Origin: Pyrobaculum arsenaticum DSM 13514
Lineage (GTDB): Archaea; Thermoproteota; Thermoprotei; Thermoproteales; Thermoproteaceae
Direction: 5' to 3'
Assembly: GCF_000016385.1 (NCBI RefSeq)
Contig: NC_009376.1
Location: 1,302,001 to 1,366,000, forward strand
Length of the DNA: 64,000 nt
The position numbers and the translations under genes were made by a program. Position 1 is the first letter of the stretch; each line of letters starts with the position of its first letter. This document shows, one piece after another, positions 33,074 through 42,652 of the stretch. The notes beneath the pieces were generated by a model, which was given only the letters and a program-made list of their open reading frames with translations, had not been told where the DNA came from and did no database searches.

Positions 33074-35992
33074 ATGAGGCTTATCCCGCTCTTGCTCCTC
33101 ACAGCCGTCGCGGCGCTGGCCGGGGCTGGGTGTGAGCGCGTCGGCGAGGTGGACTACGCGCAGTACGCAGACGCGGCTATCTCATTCAGCTTCGGCGCCT
33201 CGGCGCCCTATTGGGGAGACCTAGACACTAGTTTGCTTAGAGGCCTCCCCACAGTTGAGGTCTGGGGACTCCCGCTTAGAAACGCCTCCAGCGTGGCAAT
33301 CGCCTCCGCCGCCTCGACTGCCCTCTGGGATAGAGACCTCATGTATACAGTAGAGGTGAGCCACTTCGACGGCTCGTGGGTACTCGGCCGCTACAAGTGC
33401 AACGACACATATGGCTACATCTACTTCTTTTACAAGGTAGAGCAGGAGCCGTCCACGAGAACAGCCACCTTTACCTTCACCGTGCCGAGAGACAAGGCGT
33501 ATTTCGCCGACAGCCGCATGCTGAGGGTGGCGGTGCCTCCGCAACACTACTACTCTCCGGTGTGTAGCGACGTCTACTACTATTGCCCCTTCACCGACTA
33601 CTGCTATCCTGTCTGTGCGCCGTACAGCAAGGAAAACACCGCCACAGCCTCTGGGCCCGGCTGGTGGTATGCTCTAATGGTCAACGGCGTGCCGGCTGGA
33701 GGGGAGTACTCCGCATATGGCATTACTGTCAAGATGCCGAATCCTTGGGCCTATTCCGGCACCATATCCCTAACTACTGACCTAGGCGGCGCCTTTCTGA
33801 GTAGCGTCAATATACGCGCTCTAGGAGAGCCGGCGGACTGGGGGGAGATCGTATTCAAGCCGCCTAAACCGGTTCCGCTGTACATCTCACGAGTAGTCAA
33901 GCTACCGACCCAGGACTGGCAGTCTCTGACAAGCCCGCCCGACTCATTTCTAATCAGCATGGCTGGCAATGCCACTTGGAAGGGGGAGCAATGGGCGTGG
34001 GAGTTTACACTTGCGTCTATTGCCTACAAGACGTCGTTTTGGCTAAGGCCGTACGTAGTTGTAAGAGACTTAATCAACCACGAGGTGAGGTTAAGGGCGC
34101 CCTACGGCTCAGTCATCCGCGCCGATGTTGCTGTTGTCTGGTTCCTAGACGCCGAGGGGAGGCGGGCGTGGGTGGCATCCTATCCCACATCGCTGAGAAT
34201 TGCAGACTCAGACGGCAACATTCTAGATTACGAGGAGCTTGGAAAAAGGAGGAAGCTCGCCTTTGCCATAGACTCGGCGTATAGCGGGCCTCCCAAGGGC
34301 ATAAACCCGGCCTCTGTTGCTACGGGCATCGACTCGTCTACGCCGGTTGTTGAAACAGCTTGGTACTCCCACCCCTATCCCTGTAGTCAGTGGCCGGTGA
34401 TATACCGTTGCGTATACGCCCAGCACGTATACACCAAGGCAAACGGCACATGGGTGGGGTATTCGAGAGTCGGCCCGCAAGGCGGGGGATGGCCGATGAA
34501 CAAAATCGTGTTGGTGGACTTCCTAAGCCTTAACAACTGGTTTCTAGGCGGCGCCGGCGACGTGATGAAGTTGCTGTGGGGAGACCCCGTCCTATACTTC
34601 TGGCACACGTACCGGATTAGGTCTTGGGCCTTTAATCCTCAAACCGGAGATTGGGATATAGAGGGCTCCGTCACGCTGTCTCCGCCCCACGCCGCGTCTC
34701 TTGTCTACGAGGTGTATGGCCACGAGCAGTACAAGAAGACCACCCGGAGTCCTAGCCCGACGGATAAGCTCTACCACGCCGCGGCGGGGCCTGCGTGGGC
34801 GCCTGAGGGTCTGCAAGACGTACTTGATGTCTCCGCGGCGCCGGGCTTCGCCGACGTGACGCCGCTGGGCGCCTCCACAATCGTCTCAGACCTAGGGCCG
34901 TTTCTCATATCCCTCATCCCCACCACCGCGTGTAGGGGGCCTATGTGTCTCCGGGTTGATGAGGAGCTGTGGGGCCCCGCCCCGCCGCCGACGCCGGATT
35001 TAGCCCTTCCCGGCGCAGGATACTCCTTCATGTTCACCTGGCTGGGCAAGCCGGCCTACGCCGACGTGAAGATTTACGTAGAGATGGGCTACGTGGTCCA
35101 GCCAGACGGAACACGCCGCGAGGTCTCGGACTACCTACTCGCCGAGATTTCCAGGGAGTGGAGGCCTCTCGACAGCGTGTTCGTGGGGCCGGGGTGGTGG
35201 ATTAGCTACCTTCCCCTAGGCCCATGCGAAGCGCTGGGTCTGGGAAGCAAGGCAGTATACGTGACGCCGCATGGCTGGGTTGGGCCCGTTAAGATTTTAG
35301 TCGAAATTAACAACACGCGGTACGAGGGGGCCTTTGTGGTATCCGACGACGTGTCTCTTGTGGCGAACACCACCACCCCGGCTCCAGACGTGTTGACTTC
35401 GCCTGGGTTGGTTCAGACCGTCTCCTTCTTCCTAAACGGCGCGCCGTACTTCCACGGGCTGTACGGCCTTGGGGAGGGCGGGAGGCAGTACCCATTTACC
35501 TGCACATCAACGCGGATAGCCGCCAAGACGCAGTACGGCAGAGATGTCTGGGCCGACGCCTCCCAGCTGACGGTTTCGGGGGACTTCTGGGGCTTTATCC
35601 AGCTTTGGGGCGTTGTGAAGGTTGAAGACGCCTACTCCCGCCCCGTCTTCGAGGTGGTGGACTGGAGCCGCGGTCTAGTGAAAATCACGGCAGACAGCCC
35701 AGTGGTCGGCTTCGCCTTCTACCAACAGCGGAATGGGGGTTGGATCAAGGTGGGGGAGGTAGCGGGAGACGTGCCCTTCCCTGTGAGGTGCGTTGTGGTA
35801 AACGCGTCTAAGATATTCCCCTGGGACCCGGTCCGCGTCTTGCCGCTGGTCTCGCAGAGCGTAAAGGCGAGGATAGGCGATACCATAACTCTCTGGAGAC
35901 CTGCGGATAGGCTGTTATTCAAGACATGGGCCGACGACGTGGGATATCCCAAAGGCGCTAGAAGCGAGTTGCAAATCGTAGGCACATGCTGA
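33074..35992 (+). CDS. Large secreted surface glycoprotein, unknown family
   Basis: 972 residues from ATG 33074. The signal peptide MRLIPLLLLTAVAALAGAG is followed by an all-beta, Trp/Tyr-rich ectodomain with many Cys (VCSDVYYYCPFTDYCYPVC) and N-x-S/T sites. No C-terminal anchor is evident, so it may be released or attach to another subunit. TTTATCC is 28 bases upstream. The upstream in-frame ATG at 32957 lies in the previous gene and is rejected. The 3' end overlaps the next gene by 7 bases. Candidate tip adhesin or envelope protein of the element. Confidence 0.6.
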   Translation: MRLIPLLLLTAVAALAGAGCERVGEVDYAQYADAAISFSFGASAPYWGDLDTSLLRGLPTVEVWGLPLRNASSVAIASAASTALWDRDLMYTVEVSHFDGSWVLGRYKCNDTYGYIYFFYKVEQEPSTRTATFTFTVPRDKAYFADSRMLRVAVPPQHYYSPVCSDVYYYCPFTDYCYPVCAPYSKENTATASGPGWWYALMVNGVPAGGEYSAYGITVKMPNPWAYSGTISLTTDLGGAFLSSVNIRALGEPADWGEIVFKPPKPVPLYISRVVKLPTQDWQSLTSPPDSFLISMAGNATWKGEQWAWEFTLASIAYKTSFWLRPYVVVRDLINHEVRLRAPYGSVIRADVAVVWFLDAEGRRAWVASYPTSLRIADSDGNILDYEELGKRRKLAFAIDSAYSGPPKGINPASVATGIDSSTPVVETAWYSHPYPCSQWPVIYRCVYAQHVYTKANGTWVGYSRVGPQGGGWPMNKIVLVDFLSLNNWFLGGAGDVMKLLWGDPVLYFWHTYRIRSWAFNPQTGDWDIEGSVTLSPPHAASLVYEVYGHEQYKKTTRSPSPTDKLYHAAAGPAWAPEGLQDVLDVSAAPGFADVTPLGASTIVSDLGPFLISLIPTTACRGPMCLRVDEELWGPAPPPTPDLALPGAGYSFMFTWLGKPAYADVKIYVEMGYVVQPDGTRREVSDYLLAEISREWRPLDSVFVGPGWWISYLPLGPCEALGLGSKAVYVTPHGWVGPVKILVEINNTRYEGAFVVSDDVSLVANTTTPAPDVLTSPGLVQTVSFFLNGAPYFHGLYGLGEGGRQYPFTCTSTRIAAKTQYGRDVWADASQLTVSGDFWGFIQLWGVVKVEDAYSRPVFEVVDWSRGLVKITADSPVVGFAFYQQRNGGWIKVGEVAGDVPFPVRCVVVNASKIFPWDPVRVLPLVSQSVKARIGDTITLWRPADRLLFKTWADDVGYPKGARSELQIVGTC

Positions 35993-36477
35993 CGCTGAGG
36001 GCGTTGCTCATCCTCGCCGCCGCGACGGCCGCCACCGCGGCCGCGGCGCTGGGGGTGTTCATCTCCATCCAACACGCCGACCCCTATACGAAAAACGCGG
36101 CCGAGGCAATAGCCGCGGGGAAGCCGGTCAAGGCGCCTAATCCGGTTTCGATTATTGCGTATAGGGTTAACTACACCAGAGGCGACGCGGCGCATCCCTA
36201 CGTGCTGACGGACAAGCCCGGCGTCTTCCCGCCCCTATACGCCTTGGGGGTCGGGAACGGCTGTCCAACCCAGCTCCCGCCGGCGTTTTACAACAAGACG
36301 TACACAGCGGCTAACAACACCGTACACACTACCGGTTGCTCCTACGTGCTTCCGTATGTGGAGAGGTCTAGGGTAACCCACTACGTCGCCCTCTGCCGCG
36401 GAGGCACAGACCTCCGCGCCGAGGTTGTGGAGGAGGACTACGGCCTGGTAATCAGGGCGGTACTTGTGGATTGTTGA
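35986..36477 (+). CDS. Small signal-anchored surface protein
   Basis: 163 residues. It has an N-terminal Ala-rich membrane helix (RALLILAAATAATAAAALGV) and a globular outer domain with Cys residues (VGNGCPTQLPPAF; TTGCSYVLPYV; YVALCRGGT). It starts within the end of the preceding gene (7-base overlap). Unknown family; part of the surface operon. Confidence 0.5.
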   Translation: MLTLRALLILAAATAATAAAALGVFISIQHADPYTKNAAEAIAAGKPVKAPNPVSIIAYRVNYTRGDAAHPYVLTDKPGVFPPLYALGVGNGCPTQLPPAFYNKTYTAANNTVHTTGCSYVLPYVERSRVTHYVALCRGGTDLRAEVVEEDYGLVIRAVLVDC

Positions 36478-36525
36478 AACCTCCTCTTTTTTCAAAATTT
36501 TTCCCCCTCTCCCTCTTTAATTTCC

Positions 36526-36792
36526 ATGAGGCTGGAGCTGGCCTTGATCCCCGTCTTGTTCGGCTTCGCCGTAGCCGTCATGTTGTTCGCAAAGCCGGTG
36601 GAGGTGAACAAGCCCGATTTATCCTCCATCTTCGTCTACTGGCCGGAGGCATTTAGATATGCCGAAGGCGGTGACGCATTAGCAATTTATCGCATCACCA
36701 GTCTTGTGGCCTGCGCCGTAAAAGGCGTTATTGACGCCCCTCCAGGTCTGTCATACAGAGTACTGGCTCTAAGTTGCAGATTTAAGCCATGA
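36526..36792 (+). CDS. Small membrane-anchored protein
   Basis: 88 residues with an N-terminal helix (LALIPVLFGFAVAVMLFA) and a short Cys-containing outer domain. T5CC lies 28 bases before ATG, as for other genes of this element. ATGA overlap with the next gene. Unknown family. Confidence 0.5.
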   Translation: MRLELALIPVLFGFAVAVMLFAKPVEVNKPDLSSIFVYWPEAFRYAEGGDALAIYRITSLVACAVKGVIDAPPGLSYRVLALSCRFKP

Positions 36793-37091
36793 CAGACGAC
36801 CTACTCCAAATAGTGGCAATTACCGTCTTTTCAATACTTGTTCTCACGCTTTTTCTCCTAATATTCCCATACGTCTCCACTCCTGCAGTTTGCCAAGCAA
36901 CGAGACTTGTCCTCGAGAATCCAGGGTCGGAGATTATAGTATATGGTAGGTTTAGAGTCAGCAACGACACTTACTTTGTATACTTCTCATGCTGCCTTCA
37001 AATTCCAAAAGAAAAAATACAAGTAATTTACAAGACGGAGGGGAAATTGGTTATAGGTACCACCGCTGATGGTTTCCTCTACGTGAGATAA
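36789..37091 (+). CDS. Small membrane-anchored protein, last gene of surface operon
   Basis: 100 residues with an N-terminal membrane helix (IVAITVFSILVLTLFLLIF) and a small beta-rich outer domain (SCCLQIPKEKIQVIYKTEG). It overlaps the previous gene by ATGA. The next 168 bases lead to the hut operon, so this gene marks the likely right limit of the accessory element. Confidence 0.5.
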   Translation: MTDDLLQIVAITVFSILVLTLFLLIFPYVSTPAVCQATRLVLENPGSEIIVYGRFRVSNDTYFVYFSCCLQIPKEKIQVIYKTEGKLVIGTTADGFLYVR

Positions 37092-37232
37092 TTTTCTCAA
37101 CGCGCAACGTACACCGCTATGCAGATTTCTGATAGTATAGAGATTAAGACTACGGGACTGGTTAGATATCTCAGCCCGCCGATAACAAAAACATCCATGT
37201 TGGGGCGCTATAAGCGGAGTCATGCTATATAG

Positions 37233-37240
37233 TTATAAAT
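37233..37240 (+). promoter_or_regulatory. TATA box of hut operon
   Basis: TTATAAAT ends 19 bases before the GTG start at 37260. This is the spacing seen before most host-type genes in the window and indicates a leaderless mRNA. Confidence 0.6.
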
Positions 37241-37259
37241 AGTAAAAAATCCCATAAGC

Positions 37260-38114
37260 GTGTATCTTACAAAGAAGAGCAGGCTGTTAAAAGACCCACA
37301 TGACATAAGGATGTGCGACAATTCTGCCTCTTCCTCGGTTGTATTTGTAGGTATTCCATGGGATGGCGCCGTGGCTGGGAGACCCGGCGCCCGCTTAGGT
37401 CCGGCAAAAATTAGAACAGCTTTTTGCAACCTTCCCAAACGCGCCGATGTAGAAGACCTAGGAGATGTAGATGTGGTTATAGGCGATCCAGCAGAGACTT
37501 GGCAGAGAGTAGAGAAGACCTTTAGATCTCTAAAAGATCGGCAACAAATTCTCGTCGCCGGAGGAGACCACTCTGTGACGCCCTATGTTTATCGCGGCTT
37601 ATCAGAAGGGAGAAAAATCAGCTACGTAGTCCTCGACGCCCATTTTGATCTTAGAACAGTTTCTGAAGGTCTTACCAGCGGCATGGCTACGCGATTAGTA
37701 AAGGAATCAGGTGGTGATATCCCCATCACGGTAATTGGAATAAGAGAGTGGTCAAACCCCTCGTACATGTTTTCTCTAGCCGATAAGATGGGAATTGAGT
37801 ATTACACTATTGAACAGATACACAAACTCGGCATAGAGGAAGTCGCCGATAGAGTTTACCAACAGCATAGAAATTACAAAGCTTATCTGAGCATAGACCT
37901 AGACGTTGTCGATCCCGCTTTTGCGCCTGGCGTCAACGCCCCAAGCCCCGGCGGGTTAACTTCTAGAGAAGTCTTAATACTGGTATCACATCTCAGCAAA
38001 GCGCTAAAACCCATTGCAGTAGATACAGTCGAGGTTTCGCCTCCTTACGACGTCGGCGACATCACCTCCAACCTAGCCGCCGTATTGTTATATACGTCCA
38101 TATGGAGCCGGTAG
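37260..38114 (+). CDS. hutG: Arginase/agmatinase-family ureohydrolase, probable formimidoylglutamase
   Basis: 284 residues with all metal-binding motifs of the ureohydrolase family: GGDHS (101-105), DAHFD (126-130) and SIDLDVVDPAFAPG (about 204-217). These bind two Mn ions and hydrolyse a guanidino or amidino C-N bond. Sequence alone allows agmatinase. Its place as first gene before hutH and hutI (13-base overlap with hutH) makes formimidoylglutamate to glutamate plus formamide, the last step of histidine breakdown, more likely. GTG start set by the TATA box at 37233-37240. Confidence 0.75.
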   Translation: MYLTKKSRLLKDPHDIRMCDNSASSSVVFVGIPWDGAVAGRPGARLGPAKIRTAFCNLPKRADVEDLGDVDVVIGDPAETWQRVEKTFRSLKDRQQILVAGGDHSVTPYVYRGLSEGRKISYVVLDAHFDLRTVSEGLTSGMATRLVKESGGDIPITVIGIREWSNPSYMFSLADKMGIEYYTIEQIHKLGIEEVADRVYQQHRNYKAYLSIDLDVVDPAFAPGVNAPSPGGLTSREVLILVSHLSKALKPIAVDTVEVSPPYDVGDITSNLAAVLLYTSIWSR

Positions 38115-39505
38115 AGCTTGGAGAAAAGCTAACACTTATCGATGTTGTTAAAGTAGCTACCTTCGGAGCACCGGTAGTAATACCTGGTGATACGCGCCGG
38201 AAAATTGAACAGGCGCACAGCGCCTATCTAGAAGCCTTGCAAAAAGGCGTTGAAATATACGGAGTTACCACAGGACTTGGGGAATTGGTAAAAGTCAAAA
38301 CGGTCGCGCAAGGTAGTAGGATTATTGTTGAACATGCCGTAGGGGTAGGCGACCGGTCTCCCCGAGAATGGGTGAGAGCCGCCTTGTTAATTAGGGCCCA
38401 TCAGCTAGCCCTTGGCTACAGCGGCGTTAAGCCGGCCGTAGTTGAGATGTTAGCAGAATTATTGAATAGAGACATCACGCCGGTAGTGCCTATATACGGA
38501 AGCGTAGGGGCAAGCGGCGACTTAGCCCCCCTATCTCACATAGCATTAGCACTGCTAGGAGAGGGGCATGTTAAATACAAAGGCGAGATTGTGCCTGCAG
38601 AGGAAGCTTTGAGAAAAGAGGGACTAGAGCCGCTACTTCTCGACCCGCGAGACGCGCTGGCGCTTATTAACGGAACCTCCTTCTCAACAGCTGTTTTGGC
38701 AATGGCAATTGCTAAGGTGGAAAACTTGTTGGATAAATACCTAGCATATCTACCTTTATATCTTCACGCAGTCAGGGCAAATTATAAGGCGCTTCTCCCA
38801 GAAACCCAAGTGAAAAGACACTACGGTATGAAGAAAATCGCCGAGGCTATCCAATACGCGACGCCGGGAAAGAGATTACATGACCCATACTCCGTCCGGT
38901 GTATACCCCAGGTCCTAGGCCCTCTCTACGACGTCTTGAAATGGGCCAGAGAGGTTGTGGAAAATGAGATAAACTCCCCTAGCGACAACCCCATTTTTAC
39001 AGATCGTGGCCCCGTTCCTACTTGTCATTTCCACGGCCAATACATAGCTATGGCGGCTGATTCGCTTGCAACCGCCTTGGCAATTTGGGCAAATTTACTC
39101 GAAAGACAAATAGCACAACTCCTAAGGAGTGATATTACGGGCAAACCTGAGTTTCTCGCCAAGGAGCCAGGAAGCGTAGGCGATATGATTTACCACTACA
39201 CAGCCGCGTCGCTTGTAGCAAAAATTAGAACTCTCGCAACGCCTTATTCAGTACAAAACATACCTACTAGCGGATTCCAAGAAGACGTAAATTCTATGAG
39301 CCTTGGCGCCGCAATAAGAATTCATGAAATAATAAAATTACTTATAGACATATTATCTATACATTCAGTAGTTACACATGATGCAACAGATTGTATAGAC
39401 TGCCAATTACACATAGAAAAAATATACAGTACAATTTCAGATTTGGTCAAGAAATCAACTATTCCTAGTGAACGGATAAAAGCCGTCTCGGCAATATGGT
39501 CATAA
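38102..39505 (+). CDS. hutH: Histidine ammonia-lyase
   Basis: 467 residues. It has the MIO-forming triad Ala-Ser-Gly at 137-139 in GSVGASGDLAPLSH, plus YGVTTGLGE, NGTSFSTAVLA, SPSDNPIF and SVQNIPTSGFQEDVNSM, all typical of aromatic amino-acid/histidine ammonia-lyases. It deaminates histidine to urocanate in the cytoplasm. It overlaps hutG and hutI on each side, so the three form one operon. Length is slightly under the bacterial ~510, mainly at the C-terminus. The late part of the gene is AT-rich. Confidence 0.93.
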   Translation: MEPVELGEKLTLIDVVKVATFGAPVVIPGDTRRKIEQAHSAYLEALQKGVEIYGVTTGLGELVKVKTVAQGSRIIVEHAVGVGDRSPREWVRAALLIRAHQLALGYSGVKPAVVEMLAELLNRDITPVVPIYGSVGASGDLAPLSHIALALLGEGHVKYKGEIVPAEEALRKEGLEPLLLDPRDALALINGTSFSTAVLAMAIAKVENLLDKYLAYLPLYLHAVRANYKALLPETQVKRHYGMKKIAEAIQYATPGKRLHDPYSVRCIPQVLGPLYDVLKWAREVVENEINSPSDNPIFTDRGPVPTCHFHGQYIAMAADSLATALAIWANLLERQIAQLLRSDITGKPEFLAKEPGSVGDMIYHYTAASLVAKIRTLATPYSVQNIPTSGFQEDVNSMSLGAAIRIHEIIKLLIDILSIHSVVTHDATDCIDCQLHIEKIYSTISDLVKKSTIPSERIKAVSAIWS

Positions 39506-40683
39506 TAAGGGCGAAGCAACTTGTAACTGCTTTAAACATGCCCTGGAGATACAGAGACGAAGTCGCCGTAATTAACGACGCCGCTGTCGTGATTAGAGAC
39601 GGCGTGATAATAGACGTCGGCACGTGGGAAGAAATAAAACGAAGACATCCACATGCCAATATTTGGGATTTCGGCGACAATCTCATAACGCCAGGCCTAG
39701 TGGACCCACATACGCACTTACTTTTTGCAGGTTCGCGAGAAGACGAGCTTGAAAGAAAGCTACAGGGCGAGTCGTACGAAGAAATAACGAGAAAAGGCGG
39801 CGGCATATACAAAACCGTGAAATATACGAAAGAGACAAGCGACCAAGAGCTGTTGAATATCCTACAGAAAAGAATTCAATTAGCTACATCTTTTGGCACA
39901 ACAACAGTTGAGGTAAAAACTGGATATGGGCTAGACATAGATCAAGAACTGAGACTCGCCAGAATTTTAAAGAGCGTGAAAAGCCCCATAGACGTAGTCA
40001 CAACATTTCTAGTACACATCCCGCCGCCGGCAGGAAGAGAAAATTATGTAAAAGAAGTGCTTAAGGCCATTCCACATGCTGGCACAACATATGTAGACGT
40101 CTTCTGTGACTCTATAGCGTTTAATGTGGAGGAGACAAGAACTATTTTGAAGAAGGCCGCCGAGGCCGGCTACAAGCTTAGGCTACATGCAGACGAGCTT
40201 GAGTACATAGGATGTAGCGACTTGGTAGAAGAATTGCCTATAGACTCAGCCGACCATCTCCTAAATACGCCGCCTGAGAATGTAAGAAAAATCGCAAAAT
40301 CCGGAACAGTGGCGACTCTGCTACCGGTTACTATTCTTACACTCAGAACGTCTAAAAAACCGCCCATTGATGAGATGAGGCGACTTAGAGTTCCCATAGC
40401 TATAGGAACAGACTTTAGCCCTAACAGCTGGTGTCTAAACATGCAAACGGCAATAGAACTCGCAGTATATCTCCTGGGGCTCACCCCCTTAGAGGCGCTG
40501 ATTGCCGCTACGGCTAACGCCGCCTACAGCCTACGTCTTACAGACAGGGGGATTATCCAGCCGGGCAAAATTGCAGACTTGGTAATATGGGATGTACCGA
40601 ACTACCACTGGCTCGCGTATGAAATTGGCAGAAATAAGGCGAAGCTTGTACTGAAAAAAGGGGAGCCACTACGGTTTCTCTAA
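39496..40683 (+). CDS. hutI: Imidazolonepropionase
   Basis: 395 residues of the amidohydrolase superfamily. Metal ligands are visible in GLVDPHTHLLFAGSRE, RLHADELEYIGCSDL, SADHLL and IGTDFSPNSWCLNMQ. The SFGTTTVEVKTGYGLD segment is typical of HutI. It opens the ring of imidazolone propionate to formimidoylglutamate. It overlaps hutH by 10 bases and overlaps the convergent hutU 3' end by 15 bases. Confidence 0.92.
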   Translation: MVIIRAKQLVTALNMPWRYRDEVAVINDAAVVIRDGVIIDVGTWEEIKRRHPHANIWDFGDNLITPGLVDPHTHLLFAGSREDELERKLQGESYEEITRKGGGIYKTVKYTKETSDQELLNILQKRIQLATSFGTTTVEVKTGYGLDIDQELRLARILKSVKSPIDVVTTFLVHIPPPAGRENYVKEVLKAIPHAGTTYVDVFCDSIAFNVEETRTILKKAAEAGYKLRLHADELEYIGCSDLVEELPIDSADHLLNTPPENVRKIAKSGTVATLLPVTILTLRTSKKPPIDEMRRLRVPIAIGTDFSPNSWCLNMQTAIELAVYLLGLTPLEALIAATANAAYSLRLTDRGIIQPGKIADLVIWDVPNYHWLAYEIGRNKAKLVLKKGEPLRFL

Positions 40684-42519
40684 GTTTTTCTTAACCTCCT
40701 CGTATTCCTTCCACTCCTCCTTTACCCTCTTGTAGGTGTATTCGCTTATTCTCCCCTCGCGCCAAGCTTCTTCAACTACACGCAACGATTTTTCTTCTAG
40801 CCTCTTATGTATCGGAATTCTAACCCCTTTCGTAAGAGCAGTTTTTAAGGCTCTTGGATACCCCGCATGGGCGTGCCTCACGACTCCAATCCCGGGATCT
40901 ACTGTGAACACCCTCAAGGCCTTCTCCTCCGCCAGCTGTGTACCATCGACCACCATGCCAAATCCACAGTGAAGAGAATAGCCAATCCCAACGCCGCCTC
41001 CGTGGTGGAAGCACGTCCAAGTAGCTCCCACCGCGGTGTTAAGAGCGTAGTTTAGCACAGGCCAATCTCCTACGGCGTCGCTACCGTCCAGCATCCCCTC
41101 AGTTTCTCTAAACGGGGAAGCCACAGAACCAGTGTCTAAGTGGTCTCTACCAAACCAAATTGGGCCAGATAACTCGCCTCTCCTAACCATCTCGCTTACG
41201 ATTTTCCCAAATTCTGCGCGTTCCCCATATCCTAGGTAAACCACTCTTGCGGGCAACCCCTGGAACTTGACATACTTCTTGGCGTTTTGAATCCACCTTA
41301 CAAGTCTCCAGTTCCTGCTGTAGACGGTAAGAATCACATCGTCGAGCTTGTAGATATCTTTTGGCTCCCCCACAAGGCTCGTCCATCTAAATGGTCCCCT
41401 CCCTTCTTCAAACATAGGTCTTAGATACTCCATCTGCCCAGGTATTTTAAACGCCTGCTCAACCCCCGCGTCGTAGGCTTGTTTCCTGAGGTTATTCCCA
41501 TATTCAAAAACCACGGCGCCGCGCATTAGGTGAGTTAGCAAAAGCTCCACATGCCTCGCCATAGACCGCTTAGAGAGTTGTACGTATCTATCAGGGTCTA
41601 ATTTCCTAAGCCTCTCGGCCTCCTCCACAGTGAGGCCAGCAGGCACATAGGCGAGGGGGTCGTGGGCAGGTGTTTGATCAGTGACAAGATCGGGCACTAT
41701 CTGTTCCTTTACAAGCTTCTCATGCAAATCAACGGCATTTGCCAACACGCCGATGCTAATCGCCTCGCGCTTCTCCTTGGCTCTTAAAGCCATGTCAATG
41801 GCTTTGTCCACATTGTCAGTCCAAGTATCTAAATAGCCCGTCGCTATCCTCCTCTCGATCATCCTACGATCCACATCGGCTATCAGCGCGACGCCACCTA
41901 GCATTTTAATTGCCAGAGGCTGGGCCCCGCCCATTTCTCCAAGCCCGGCGCTTACTACTAGTCTACCCTCAAGAGAGCCGCCGAAGTGCCTCTCAGCAGC
42001 AAAGCCAATAGTCTCGTAAGTCCCCTGTAGGATCCCTTGTGTCCCGATATAGGCCCAACACCCCGCGGTCATTTGGTGATACGAGATAAGCCCCCGCGCC
42101 TCCAGCTCCCAGAAATACTTCCAATCAGCCCACTTAGGCACTAAAACGGCGTTACTCATCAAAACACGTGGGGCACGCAAATCGGTTTTAAACACAGCCA
42201 CAGGCTGGCCAGATTGTATTACCAAAGTATCCTCCCTATCCATAGATATCAGTGTGTCTACAATAGCCTCGAAATCATCCCAACTCCTCGCGGCTTTGCC
42301 GCTCCCGCCGTATACTATGAGATTTTTGGGATCTTTTGCGACCTCAGGATCTAAGACGTGGAACAACATTCTCAGAACTCCTTCTATCTGCCAATCTTTA
42401 CTCCAGACGTGGAAGTCGTACCCCTTTATTGCCTTTACAGAGCGGGTCTCAGGATTGTAATACCCCGCAGAAATGAGCTCCTCAATGGGCCTCCCCTTGT
42501 ATTTACTCGGAACACTCAT
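40669..42519 (-). CDS. hutU: Urocanate hydratase
   Basis: 616 residues, somewhat longer than the usual ~550. Conserved urocanase blocks are present: VYGGSGKAARSWDDF, GCWAYIGTQGILQGTYET, GLGEMGGAQPLA, DQTPAHDPL, GRDHLDTGSVASPFRE, DGSDAVGDWP and FHHGGGVGIGYSLHCG. It uses tightly bound NAD to hydrate urocanate to imidazolone propionate. It is transcribed toward the hutGHI operon with its own TATA-like ATTTAAAA about 20 bases before ATG 42519. With hutG, H and I it completes histidine degradation to glutamate. Confidence 0.92.
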   Translation of the reverse strand: MSVPSKYKGRPIEELISAGYYNPETRSVKAIKGYDFHVWSKDWQIEGVLRMLFHVLDPEVAKDPKNLIVYGGSGKAARSWDDFEAIVDTLISMDREDTLVIQSGQPVAVFKTDLRAPRVLMSNAVLVPKWADWKYFWELEARGLISYHQMTAGCWAYIGTQGILQGTYETIGFAAERHFGGSLEGRLVVSAGLGEMGGAQPLAIKMLGGVALIADVDRRMIERRIATGYLDTWTDNVDKAIDMALRAKEKREAISIGVLANAVDLHEKLVKEQIVPDLVTDQTPAHDPLAYVPAGLTVEEAERLRKLDPDRYVQLSKRSMARHVELLLTHLMRGAVVFEYGNNLRKQAYDAGVEQAFKIPGQMEYLRPMFEEGRGPFRWTSLVGEPKDIYKLDDVILTVYSRNWRLVRWIQNAKKYVKFQGLPARVVYLGYGERAEFGKIVSEMVRRGELSGPIWFGRDHLDTGSVASPFRETEGMLDGSDAVGDWPVLNYALNTAVGATWTCFHHGGGVGIGYSLHCGFGMVVDGTQLAEEKALRVFTVDPGIGVVRHAHAGYPRALKTALTKGVRIPIHKRLEEKSLRVVEEAWREGRISEYTYKRVKEEWKEYEEVKKNLEKP

Positions 42520-42652
42520 GTAAAAACATAACTCCGTGTTTTTAAATTCCTAATAAACAAAAGCGCCCAGTTTTAACGGGGAATGACTAAGCTCTTTGAA
42601 GCGCTGAGACCAGCGCCTTACAACAACGCCGCTTTATAAAAACTGTCCAGAA

